From Papaver somniferum (Eukaryota; Streptophyta; Magnoliopsida; Ranunculales; Papaveraceae), in NCBI RefSeq assembly GCF_003573695.1, contig NC_039358.1, forward strand, positions 13,826,637 to 13,890,636: a stretch of DNA of 64,000 nt, written 5' to 3'. Of the stretch, positions 44,846 to 56,205 are shown in pieces. The translations under genes and the position numbers were made by a program. The notes below the pieces were generated by a model. It was not told the DNA's origin. It did not search any database and worked only from the letters and a program-made list of their open reading frames with translations. Each line of letters opens with the position of its first letter. The first letter of the stretch is position 1.

Positions 44846-46017
44846 TGATATTCGGAGGATAATTTTTTTGTAAAGTTCCGAATGTACGATGGCCCAAAAA
44901 TCAGAATTTGGAAAAACTTATACTTTTCAAATTTTGTATTTGAAATAATCGGAAGTTAAATTAGTTACCAAAACTTCCGAATATGGGCTGTCTAACCTTC
45001 AATATTGGCCCTTGGAACCACCTGGAGCTATGGCGTGGTTTGTTTTGAACTTGTGATATTCGGAGGATAATTTTTTTGTAAAGTTCCGAATGTACGATGG
45101 CCCAAAAATCAGAATTTTGAAAAACTTATACTTTTCAAATTTTGTCTTTGAAATAATCGCAAGTTAAATTAGTTACCAAAACTTCCGAATATGGGCTGTC
45201 TAACCTTCAATATTGGCCCTTGGAACCACCTGGAACCATGGCGTGGTTGTTTTGAACTTGTGATATTCGGAGGATAATTTTTTGTAAAGTTCCGAATGTA
45301 CGATGGCCCAAAAATCAGAATTTGGAAAAACTTATACTTTTCAAATTTTGTCTTTGAAATAATCGGAAGTTAAATTAGTTACCAAAACTTCCGAATATGG
45401 GCTGTCTAACCTTCAATATTGGCCCTTGGAACCACCTGGAGCCATGGCGTGGTTTGTTTTGAACTTGTGATATTCGGAGGATAATTTTTTTGTAAAGTTC
45501 CGAATGTACGATGGCCCAAAAATCAGAATTTGGAAAAACTTATACTTTTCAAATTTTGTCTTTGAAATAATCGGAAGTTAAATTAGTTACCAAAACTTCC
45601 GAATATGGGCTGTCTAACCTTCAATATTGGCCCTTGGAACCACCTGGAGCCATGGCGTGGTTTGTTTTGAACTTGTGATATTCGGAGGATAATTTTTTTG
45701 TAAAGTTCCGAATGTACGATGACCCAAAAATCAGAATTTGGAAAAACTTATACTTTCAAATTTTGTCTTTGAAATAATCGGAAGTTAAATTAGTTACCAA
45801 AACTTCCGAATATGGGCTGTCTAACCTTCAATATTGGCCCTTGGAACCACCTGGAGCCATGGCGTGGTTTGTTTTGAACTTGTGATATTCGGAAGATAAT
45901 TTTTTTGTAAAGTTCCGAATGAACGATGGCCCAAAAATCAGAATTTGGAAAAACTTATACTTTTCAAATTTTGTCTTTGAAATAATCGGAAGTTAAATTA
46001 GTTACCAAAACTTCCGA
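44846..46017. repeat. ~207-bp tandem array in D2, about 5.7 units
   Basis: Equivalent points (GGGCTGTCTAACC) fall at 44985, 45193, 45399, 45607 and 45814 (spacing 208, 206, 208, 207). A sixth, partial unit ends at about 46017. Same unit as in D1, reverse complement, with five full units against three in D1. Confidence 0.9.
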
Positions 46018-47199
46018 CTATACCACACAAATCATTGTCATTTGAACTTGTCTAACTTAGTTACCCAAACAAATTTCCGAATGTACAACAAAAATCATTG
46101 TCATTTATCTGCTCTTCTTTACTTTACGACCGTGACTACCTCCCAGTCCTGCACGACCACGGGTTTGATCCCCTTCAGTTTGAGCACCTTCAGTTGGAGC
46201 AGCTTCAGTTGGAGCAGCTTCAGCGCTCGATGAAGCTCGAGTTCTTTTACCCGTCTTTGATACTGCCACCTTGGGCTGATGCCTCTTCGTGACTTTCTCC
46301 CCAAACTGGGCAGCATAATCTTCGTTATCCATATTATCAACTAGATCTCTAGCCTCTTTGATCTTCTCAGCTGGCATGGGATCTCCGCTCTTCAAGCATG
46401 CAGTTAACATTTTGGAAACACGCTTGAACCTATTCACCTGTTTTTTATACGTAATGACATAACATCAAACGGTAATTACCTAAGATTTATAGGAATAATA
46501 TAAAATGAACAAAAATATAAGAACACGCACCAGTCTATCATAACCAGCTGGTTTGTCTTTGATGATACAATTATAACTTGAACCCGCCGCAGTAGTGTTG
46601 GATTTTATTTCACGGATAACCAAAGGATGTGATACCTTGTTATACCAACTCATATAGTCTGGAGAATTTTCATCACCTCGGATGGTTCGTCTACCAGTGT
46701 CGATAATGAAGTCATTCCTCTTATCCCAGTTATCAAGAACAGTAGGTGGGCCTGTGTGAACAATCGTGAGATTGTCACCACTAGAAGAACACAACTCCAA
46801 CTCCAATTTGTAGTAATCCCCCATTTTCTCCAGAGGTTGATGTTGTATATACCCGTGTTGTCGCATCACCCTAGAGGGGTTATACATCACATATCCTGTG
46901 GGGTGCCACAATGGTCCAAAATAAAGGGACAAGTCCGACCGAACATTTATATGCCCACTGACTCGATCTTCCTTGTATGGATCAAAGAATACGTCTGAGG
47001 CCTTCAATTGGTCCAAAATCTCCCTCATGCGAATCAACTGCTGCTCCTTTGTCCTAGAACGGTTGTCTTCAAATATATACTTTGTTCCTCTAGGAGTACC
47101 TTTGCACCACCCCGGGTTCTCTCCGTCCAACTTCAGGATAGGGAAGTGGTCATAGATCCATGCCTATATACATAAGAAACCAAGTTTTAGTAAATATAT

Positions 47200-47560
47200 T
47201 GTGTATATTCGGTAGTAATTTCCAAACATAATTTCCGATTATATATAATCGGAAACAAAACTGAGTAGCTATCCACCGAATACACAACATTCGAAAATAT
47301 ATATGGATCATTTCCTACCGAATATGCGTCATTTGGAGTTCAGTAACCTATAGCTTTTCTGGCCTGTATATTCGGTTCTAATATCAAAAGAATATTTCCG
47401 ATTGTATATAATCGGAAAACAAAGTAAGTACTTAACCACCGAATAACCAACATTCGGGAAAAGAGATGGATAATTTCCTACCGAATATGCGTCATTTGGA
47501 GTTATGGATATGCATCATATGTATTGTCTACTGAATAACTATAGAGTGAGTTATAGAGTT
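47200..47560. repeat. ATTCGG word array in intron 3 of the D2 PMD gene
   Basis: Two direct units of roughly 180 bp with ATTCGGTAG, TTCCGATTATAT-ATCGGAAA and CTACCGAATATGCGTCATTT, counterpart of 30640-31140 in D1, which has three. Confidence 0.8.
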
Positions 47561-48829
47561 AAAGAAAAAACCTGCAATAGAGCCACATTCCCGGCAACTT
47601 GGCAAGTTCCTAGCCTCGAAGCCTCTCTCAACTCTTACATCAAGAATGCTAGGCATGCCGTGCCCCAAGAATAGTCACCGACTTCATGGAGAGGATCCAA
47701 AAGTTGTATAAGGTTGGCGTCGATCCGGTTGCCAGAAGTATTGGGGAATATGACACATCCCAATACACAAAGGAGATATGCGGTGGCAGCGTGGTTCACT
47801 TGCTCATCAGTTAACGTTCCATTCTTTTCCTTCTCCAAGGTGCCTCGAAACATATTCATCAAAGCTGTAATGTTGATCTGTCTTGTTCTGTAACTTGCAT
47901 GCCTCCTAAACTCTGCTGTTGTTGTCTCTTCATCCCAACCTAAGCACTTGTTAGTTAGAGAATAAAGTTGTGCCCAACTTAACTGCTTTGTGTAGTTAAA
48001 CTTCACAGTTGTGCCTTGGTCGGGAAGGTTAAGAATCTGCACAACATCATCCGGGGTGATCGTCATCTCCCCAAACGGCATATGGAAAGTATCGGTCTCA
48101 GGATACATTCTCTCCACGAACGCCGATATGGCCACACGATCATGTTCCAACAATGAATTCTCGGCGGCATTAGCTAACCCCGAGTTGGAAACAATTGTCT
48201 TGAACCTTTCACATTCACCGGATAAAGGCCACGCAAGCATTTTTGTTGGTGCGGCGGTAGGTTTGAGTAGACGGACCACATCTTGATGATCCTATTAATA
48301 CAAGTATTACGATATAACACATAGACAATACATTAATAAAAAATAGTAATTTTATTACCTCGGTTTCATATATTTCTCTGGCCCATGAGTCTTTGTATCC
48401 AAATAGAAATTTTCCTCCATCCGCTGGTAGTCCAAGGATTGTGCCTGCTGGAATACCCTTCTTCTTCAAGTGCTGAGGGACAAGATGTGATGCTTTCTTA
48501 GCAATATCCTTCCTTACAACATCTTTTCCTTTTTTGGCTTTTTGGGTACCACTTGGTTGTCCTTCTTCTTCTACTCTTGCCACTGGATCAACTGGTTCAA
48601 CACTTGGTCCTGCACTTTGTTGAGCGGCTTGTTCAACACTTGGTCGCACCCCTTGTTCACTGCCTTGTTGTTCAACAGTTGGTTGCACTCCTTGTTGACT
48701 GCTTTGTTCTTGTTCGCTTTGTTGAGCACCTGAATTATCTTTGGCACTCCTTTCCCTCCTAGCACTAGCTGTCACTTTCTTCCTCCCTTCTCAACTTTGT
48801 CTAAACAACAAAGAAAGGAACAATATTTA

Positions 48830-49500
48830 CAAACTATACAATCGGAAGACAAAGTATGGAAATATAACCCGAATGTACACATTCGGACGTAAGAAGACAC
48901 ATATTGTTCCCGAATAAAAAACAATAGGAAGCTAACTAAACATATTTGCAACCGAATATACATCAATTGGAGTTCAGAAGCTGTAAATTTTTCATCCTAC
49001 ACAATCGGAAGAAAAAGTGCACCTCTATAACCCGAATGTACAAATTCGGAAGTAAGAAGACACATATTTTTTCCGAATGAAAAACAATCGGAATATAACT
49101 AAACACGTTTACAACCGAATATTCATCAACTGGAGTTCAGAAACTCTAAAATTTTATCCTACACAATCGGAGGTATAAAACATTATATTGTCTTCCGAAT
49201 GAATACTGGCCCCAAAATGGGATTTTTCCTATATCAGAAATTTTGAGATTTTTTCAATATATACATTCGGTAGTGAGTGTTCTACCGAATACTTTGTGTC
49301 TACTTAAATATATTCGGTAGCCAAAAAATTCATTAAACTACCGATTATTAGCAGTTTGTATCCAGGAAGATATGGCTACCAATATTCGGCAGATAATCAT
49401 CAAATCTTTCTCCCGAATACTGTCGATGTTCTTGAAAAATGAAGAACACGACTACATTCGGAAGTAAATGAGCATGCATATCGCCCGAATCTGGATAAAT
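48830..49500. repeat. ATTCGG word array in intron 1 of the D2 PMD gene
   Basis: Mirror of 28640-29340. Words ATTCGGAAG, CAATCGGAAG, ACCGAATAT and CCCGAAT recur in both orientations between exon 2 and exon 1. Confidence 0.85.
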
Positions 49501-49943
49501 AACCGAAAACCCTAGAATTTTTTTTTCTCGATTCGACGAATTAAAGCGAAATAAACCCCAAAAATGATAGATTCTTATCTAATTGGGGCCATTTGAAGTT
49601 GACGAAGTGTTTGAGTCTCGGAATCGCCACCACCGACTACATTGCCGGGTACTTGTTCTTCGTGTTCTTCGCGTTCTTCTTCATTTGCAGCAAGAATTTC
49701 TTTATTTCTTGCTAAAATTCCAATGTTTGGATCGATACCCCGAGCAACATTTTTGGTTCTAGGTCTGTGGGTTTCATTTCTCTTATCCATTGTTTTATAA
49801 TCGAATCGACGATGTTTTGATTTTACGATTCGCGGCGATGTTTCGGTTGAACGAGGAAATATTTTTTTTCTTCCACAATCGGAAGATAATATGAAACTGG
49901 AAGAAGAAGAGTTGAAATGAGTAGAATTGTTTTTGATTTGATT

Positions 49944-49949
49944 TTTATA
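49944..49949 (-). promoter_or_regulatory. TATA box of the D2 PMD gene
   Basis: TATAAA on the minus strand, about 155 bp upstream of the ATG at 49790; conserved with 28215-28220 in D1. Confidence 0.5.
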
Positions 49950-50074
49950 CAGTTTTACCAGAAGGGCATTTATGTAACTTCAATAACATATAGGGTACCC
50001 CTTAACTAGAGTCTTTGGCTGGGTATAAATTGATGGCCCCCTAAATCCTTTGGGATGGCCCCTAAAAACGCCAG

Positions 50075-53000
50075 GATAAAAAACAACCAAAACATCAAGC
50101 CTATAATACTCATCCAACCCCCATAAATTGCTAAAAGTTATGACACATAAGTCCCTTTTTAACTTTCGATATTTCTTAAAATTTTAGCTGATGATTTGGT
50201 TTATTATATATTTTTTCCTCTTTTCCATCTAATCACTATACATATATGCGTTTACTTCTTTAGCAGACGCGTCATCGATATGACAATACATTTTATTTTC
50301 AGAATTATTTTTCATAAATTCTCTTATTTTATTTGTTTTTGTTGGTATTTATTAAGACAGCTATGCTCACTTTCGCACTCTTTAAAGACAGCTACGCCCA
50401 CATTCATAACGATATTTATTTTCATATATATGCACCAATAATACTTGCCACTTACTGGAAGCTGGAAGCAGGTACCACATTTGATTATATATGCACACCA
50501 CTTGATTCAAATCTTTCACCACATTAGAAATTAATATTTAAAGTAAAACCTAAGCAAAACCTGTTTAACTATATATTAAGAAATTGTAAAGAAATTGTTA
50601 ATTAATTAGGTGAATGACCAAAAGCATGAGTAATTGGGACAATAGAAAATATGACAGATACATAATTTACACACAAACTTGCCTATCTTTTAGAGATGAA
50701 GGGAGTACTTAATATATCAAGTAAAGGGGTTGATCACTTGATCTCTTAGAAACTATTAACACAACTTTTTTTTGGAATACGAATTCAGAAGCAAACCATT
50801 TTCATTCAAAGTAGCCAAGACATGGTGGCATGCTGTCATATGGGCGTATGTAATTGTTACAGAGGTGGTTGTTTCTATTAGCACTAAACCTATTAACACA
50901 CCTCCGTTCTTTCAAAACTCAAATGAAGAATCTCATGTTCTCATAAGGGCATATGGAAATTTACCTACTTGGTTATAATGAGCATCGTAGATTTGTGAAA
51001 TTTACTACTTCAATGGTGGAGCAAAAATCAAGCTAATATTAATGGATTTCATACTACGGCTGCTGGAGCAAAAGAAGCTATACCTGTAGAAGATAAAAGC
51101 ATGATTCCGCCTATAAAAAATACAATAAGAATATGTAAACCTACAAAAAAACAATAAGAATATTTAAAATTGCAAGAAAAAAAACCCTCAAATATTAAAA
51201 AAACAAAATTAGGCAGGAAAGAAGAACATACAACAATGGATGCTCCAGAGACAATCAAACTCATTTATACATAAACCAATAACCAAGATCCGTGCTAACT
51301 CTGTGGTTAATAAATCAGAAAGTAATCAAGTTTAAATCAACTAAAAAGGAAAAAAAAAACACTAAAAATATATAAAAAAATGACATTCTATGCCTTGCAT
51401 AACTTTATTAATATGACCACAAGGTTCCACAATAATTGTTTCAATGCTCATGAGCTCCGACTGACGCAGCCAATGTCGACACCTTCCAGGTTTATCTAAA
51501 ACGAAAATTGAATATATTAAGTTAGACAACAAAACCATAAACAAAAAACCAAAAACAACTGAACCCTAAGAAAAGAAAAACAAAACGCAAATGTTGAAAT
51601 CTGGTGTTGGCTCCAGCACTATATATAGAGCGCGATCAAAGCTAGAAATCCCAAAAATAAAAAAACAATATTTTGGAAATAATATCAATTATTATATCAA
51701 AATCTACATAATTTTCTATAATTTTGGTTTTGAGTATATTTTTCTTGATATCCATATCAAACGCAAGAAATATTTACATCCTAGAAAAACTTGCACATCT
51801 TTTACAGATTTTGAAAAGATATTTTTTTATCTTTGTATTTTTGGAATGTAATAGTAAAAACTGTTATTGAATATTTTGTTTTACCCGTTTCGTTGTTCTC
51901 ACCAATTTTTGTTCCTCTTCTCGTGGTTTTTCGTGTTTTTTCTTTTTGTCCAACATGATTTTCCTCCTAATGGTTTTGTGTCTCGATCCAACAATGACTA
52001 TCCACTAATCAAGTATTTTTCTTTTAATCTTTGATGGAAATTCGTTTATTTAATCAAGTATTTTTATTTAATACATTAAGACTTTTAGGTTAGTAATCAC
52101 GGGAACAGGAGTTTATTCTCTTATTGAGTCCCGAGAAGCTGAAAATGGTGGATCTATTTCAGACCTTGCTTAATTCGGAACTGTTAGAGATGGTGTATTT
52201 AGTCATTAGGTTTCTGGTTCTTCGACACAACTTGGTTATCTTAGTCTAGATGGTGGATGAGCTTCTAGATTTAAACTAGTAATTTTATTTATCAGTTTGG
52301 TAGTTTGAAGTTGTAATTAGGTGAATTTTATTATAAGAAGTGTAAATGGACATTGGATAATTTTTTTTTAAATTTTTATGGTTGATTTAATTTTATGACC
52401 AAATCATGATGAATACCGCATATATTCAAGTTAATTTTAACATATTTTTTTGTATTTTTATTTTTATTTATTTTTGGTGATGTTATTGTTTTATATTTGT
52501 TTCGCACTGTAATTTTTGGTAATTATTTTCTAAAATGTGATTTTAGGTAGTTGTTTTCCACAATATAATTGCAAAAATAATATAATTTGGAGCTAAAAGA
52601 TTCTCATCAAATTCCATTGGCGGAAATTTAGGTAATTACCTCAAGATTTTGTTATTCGAGGTAAGAAGATTTTTCAAGATTTAATTAATATTTTCCTAAA
52701 TTTTATTGGTTTAAATTCAATAATTTTATTACTAAAAATAAATAAATGGCAGAGCCAGAATCAACAAGAAGCTAAAATTTAAAATCAACGTGGAGCTTCG
52801 GTGAATAAGAACGTTTTAAAAAATTCTGTTATTATATAGAGAATGTAAAAATTTGTTTTTTATTGTCCGTCAAACTCATTTGTAATTTGTAATGGGAATA
52901 TGAGTCCTTCACTGTTTTCTATCAAATTTTGGCTACATATAATTGTTCTCCCCAAACTTAATCACTTGTAGGTACTAAATCTAGATAAAATTGATCTTAA

Positions 53001-53574
53001 TGATGTTGTTAATCTTCTAGGTACGTAGTTTAAAAGCGGCAACTTCTTCTACTGTTCTTTGTTAAGGATTTTAGTCGTTCACTTTTAGAAAAATATACAC
53101 CGTCGTTCTCTCAAAGCCGATGAAAATGTGAAGCGTAGCGATCACTATAGCAAATGACAGTATTTTATGATTTCTACATAAGTTGATACTATTTTTTGAG
53201 ATGACACGCTTGTTCTGTATGTACTTTACAGTTGCAAAACTTAGTCAAAGTAAAGCAAAGCTTCTATACCCATCTTATTTCTTCGTTGGGCACAATAACC
53301 AATATCCTCATGATATTTCTTGAAGACCCATTTTCTTGGTTCAAACTCCATCCATTTAAGAGGCAAATCAATGACAACATAACCTAGCTAATAAGATCAA
53401 CCAAATTAAACAAATCAAATAGTACTCACATAAATTAAACTGATTTTAATTTAAAATTCTATCACATAAATCGATCTGATCTCGAGCCCAATTTGACGTA
53501 AGTATATATAAAGAAGAAAACGAGGATAAACAACAAAAAGATATTTATTTCTTAAATGTTTTCTTTGGATACAA
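50075..53574. other. intergenic, no supported gene
   Basis: AT-rich throughout. Two short minus-strand frames are not typical noise but match no family I know: 51264-51049 is hydrophobic (GGIMLLSSTGIASFAPAAVV) and 51544-51362 contains GRCRHWLRQSELMSIETIIV. They may be fragments of host exons. A phrase GATGAAGGGAGTACTTAAT at about 50695 resembles a decayed Stowaway end. Nothing else recognised. Confidence 0.4.
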
Positions 53575-53690
53575 ATTAATTTTTGATATAACATCCAACG
53601 CATATAAAGGTGTACCCTTACCAGAACTGTCACGAGGGTGACCTCGTCACAGCACAAGTCAAGAATAAAATTTAAAGTAAGGACATATAT
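53575..53690. repeat. inverted partner of the repeat at 24066-24170
   Basis: TTTGATATAACATCCAACGC and CACGAGGGTGACCTCGTCAC match 24066-24170 on the opposite strand over about 100 bp with scattered differences. Confidence 0.7.
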
Positions 53691-53804
53691 GGCTAAATTT
53701 TTTTGTATCTTTTTCACCCAGGCTAATAATTTGCTTGTCCATCATTCCCATACTTTATGGTTTGTGGTCATACGCCCCATTTTCCGTTTGCGAGAATCTA
53801 TTAA

Positions 53805-54952
53805 CATGGGGTAGTCAAACAAGATTTATATGGACTTTCGTAGAGTTGTAATTTGAGTGACTCCCAGAAATTCTCTGAAGATCTAGAGACTTCTGGTGAT
53901 TCTCTGAGAGTATTTTAGAGAGTCTTAGTGATTTATAGAGACAAAAAAAAATGAGATTTGCAAAGAGTCCCTGTGATTTGGAGAGACAAAAAATATATAA
54001 TATCCCATGAAAAATTTAAAACGTCTATCAATTTTTTATTATACATGTTACAATGTTTATAACAGTACCATGAATACCTAATCAAATATGTGTCCATTGT
54101 CAAAATAAATCTCATTGTTGTCATATGCCTTAATTTTCATTCTCTTTGTCCACCTCGTCCGACATTTTATTTGCTATACTATCTCGTCACATTTTATTTG
54201 TTATAGGTTAGATCTTAGCATTATATGGAACAAAAAATAATCTATGGGAGATAACTAATCTTGCATATCATAATCAGAATCCTGGATATCAATTATCTCT
54301 TTAATCTTTAAACTAAAAATAAAAATAAAAAAGATCTGCATATATCTCTTCACATCTAATTACTATCTTCCAAATCATTTGTTGCATGGTGGAATATACT
54401 CGTCATTCACGACATTCTCTTGTAGACGGAGTCTCCATTTGGATCCATGAAATTTCTTCATCCATTTGAAATAAAGGAGGATTACCTCTTAAGAGGTTGA
54501 ATAAGATTCACGATGATAACTAGGTTGGATAAGCATGCAACATTGACACTTGTTCGTTCGGTATCCATGACGGAAAAAAAAATACTGATAATTGGGTCGA
54601 ATGTAATCCTCCATAATTCGGTTAATATGGAAGCATTGTTATCTTGACTCTCATGTTTACCAAGTTTTTTTCAAATTTTCAAGTCTCCCAAAATATCATC
54701 TCTTGAGGAGAGATTTCAACCATGCCCATTTTCATAGAAAAGTCTCACCAAATCTCTAAAAACAACAAATCAATGATTTTTGATTCTTATTCGAATAACA
54801 GGGGTGTTAAAGTGATTCTTGCAAATTCTTAATCCAATAACATGGAGTTTTAGAGAAAAAAGTCTCTAATGAATAACATGAAATATTGGGAGACTCTTTA
54901 AAAATCTTTATGGACTAACAATATATTTAGGAACTCTCGTTTGACCCCTCTG
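53805..54952. mobile_element. 1.15-kb PIF/Harbinger-like MITE
   Basis: The ends CATGGGGTAGTCAAACAAG and (reverse complement) CAGAGGGGTCAAACGAG are inverted repeats with a shared GGGGT-AGTCAAAC core. TAA flanks both sides (53802-53804, 54953-54955). The related uninterrupted sequence at 22870-22945 has a single TTAAGCC at the insertion point, which confirms insertion with a TAA duplication, typical of PIF/Harbinger. Internally it has many GAGACT/AGTCTC words and no transposase. Confidence 0.75.
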
Positions 54953-54955
54953 TAA

Positions 54956-55785
54956 ACCTCTTGTTGATTTGTCACGTTCTTTAGGAGGCAACTTGTGTCC
55001 CCGGCCCCCGACTATCCCGTAATAAATTGGGGAAACTAAAGGAAAGATGTACAACCGTGAACAAACTGAAAAATTGGTCACATGACCAACCCAAATTCAG
55101 CTTGAGATGCATAATTTATGTCCAAAGAACCCATTTCTCAGTTTCAAAAATATGGTGTGAAAGAAGAATCAAAAATTGGGGAAGCCAACTTGCTCAAGAA
55201 AAGTCAGGAAACCGAGAAGATATTTTTTCTAAAGATTAAGCAAACCAGCTAATTAAAGTCAGTTTTGTCAAGGTACGGAAGTTGTCGCAGGGTCGAGGGA
55301 CCGACCACCTTCATAATTACAAGGTGATCAGTTTCAATTTCCTTATAGTCCCTTGCATCAGTCCATCGAAGGTCAGTAGTTTTGTCAAGTACTGGAAGTC
55401 TTGAAGTGTGTTATGCTGCTAAAATAAAGTTTATGACAACATCTCCCAGATATGCAAAATGAATGTAAGAATTGTTGAAGGGTCAAGGTGTTGTATAGAG
55501 AGTGTTTCCCTTCAGCTAATTAAAAATTGAAAGGCTTCATTCCACCGGAAGAAGAATATAAAACTACCAGTGGTACCTAAAATGCCAGGAAATGACCAGT
55601 AAGTTGCATCACCTACCAGAAACGAGTGAAAGACTTGCACAAAAGTCTCCCTTGACCCCTCAATATGCGTGTAGAGAAACCAGGCATGCAACACTTCCTA
55701 GAAGGCGGTAGCTTGGTGTATTATAATTAGTCAACAGAAGGTTAAGTTACAGTTCCACACGTATGTATGCTTCTGAGTATGCATT
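54956..55785. other. intergenic, no supported gene
   Basis: 54956-55010 is the right half of the repeat split by the MITE. The rest has short unconvincing frames and a repeated phrase (GTTTTGTCAAG-ACGGAAG at 55263, GTTTTGTCAAGTACTGGAAG at 55379). Confidence 0.45.
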
Positions 55786-56164
55786 TTCATAACATTTTTT
55801 TTTACTCAGAAATGGCAAAATGTATTAAAATGAAGCATGTATACCACAAGGAAGTGGCATTCATGGCAGAGTACTGAAAGTTACAATGTAACTAAGAAAA
55901 ACAGGGAATCCAAAAATCAAAAAGCACTAGCTAATTAAGCTAATCCCATCACTCCCTCCTAATTGAAAAGTAAACTGTTTAAAGAGATATTTTCAAATAT
56001 CCTTGTACCCAAGGACCAGTTGAACAGTAAACACTTTATTTCACACAAAAGCTGATGGAAATTCTTATATTTTCCTTGAAAGAGTCTTCCATTTCTCTCA
56101 TTCCAAACTACCCACCAAATAGCAAAAGGAATCATGCTCCACAACTTATGATTAGTATATATTG
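55786..56164 (-). mobile_element. 5'-truncated LINE stub
   Basis: On the minus strand the frame 56144-55959 reads PFAIWWVVWNERNGRLFQGK and CEIKCLLFNWSL, the typical C-terminal tail of plant LINE reverse-transcriptase proteins. A T9 run at 55795-55803 is the poly(A) tail on the opposite strand. CTGAGTATGCATT (55773-55785) and CTGAGCATGCATT (56165-56177) flank it, a 12/13 target duplication. It ends about 40 bp before the start codon of the DUF247 gene. Confidence 0.8.
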
Positions 56165-56205
56165 CTGAGCATGCATTAAATTGGTTGCATAGTCATCCAT
56201 CGATC

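Larger units (their letters stand above)
46105..49790 (-). pseudogene. plant mobile domain gene of element D2
   Basis: Same five-exon gene as in D1. Open stretches: 49790-49579 (exon 1), 48775-48366 (most of exon 2, Q-rich with QQGVQP and VRPSVEQ repeats), 48279-47635 (PMD core through SWGTACLAFLM), 47130-46520 (second block, ASDVFFDPYKEDR, GYVMYNPSRVM, GDENSPDYMSWYNK) and 46437-46105 (basic tail). Lesions: the intron-1 donor is AT instead of GT (D1 has GTAAGA), a TGA stands at 48791-48793 where D1 has CGA, and a TAA at 47635-47637 where D1 has GAA. It otherwise lacks most of the D1 frameshifts. PMD role as in D1. Confidence 0.85.
43618..50074 (-). mobile_element. PMD-SANT TIR element, copy D2
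   Basis: TIRs CTGGCGTTTTTAGGGGCCAC (left, 43618) and its inverted partner ending GGCCCCTAAAAACGCCAG (50074). Same contents as D1 in the opposite orientation: SANT-like gene (plus), a 207-bp array, PMD gene (minus). It is 6.46 kb against 6.18 kb for D1, the difference coming largely from extra tandem units. Sequence identity with D1 is high by eye. Confidence 0.8.

Noticed and set aside
48542..48762. Leucine/histidine-rich plus-strand frames
   Set aside because: Shadows of the glutamine-rich exon 2 of the D2 PMD gene on the minus strand.
51049..51544. Two short minus-strand frames that could be host exons
   Set aside because: No recognisable domain, no good splice partners and no repeat partner; kept only as a note in the intergenic entry.
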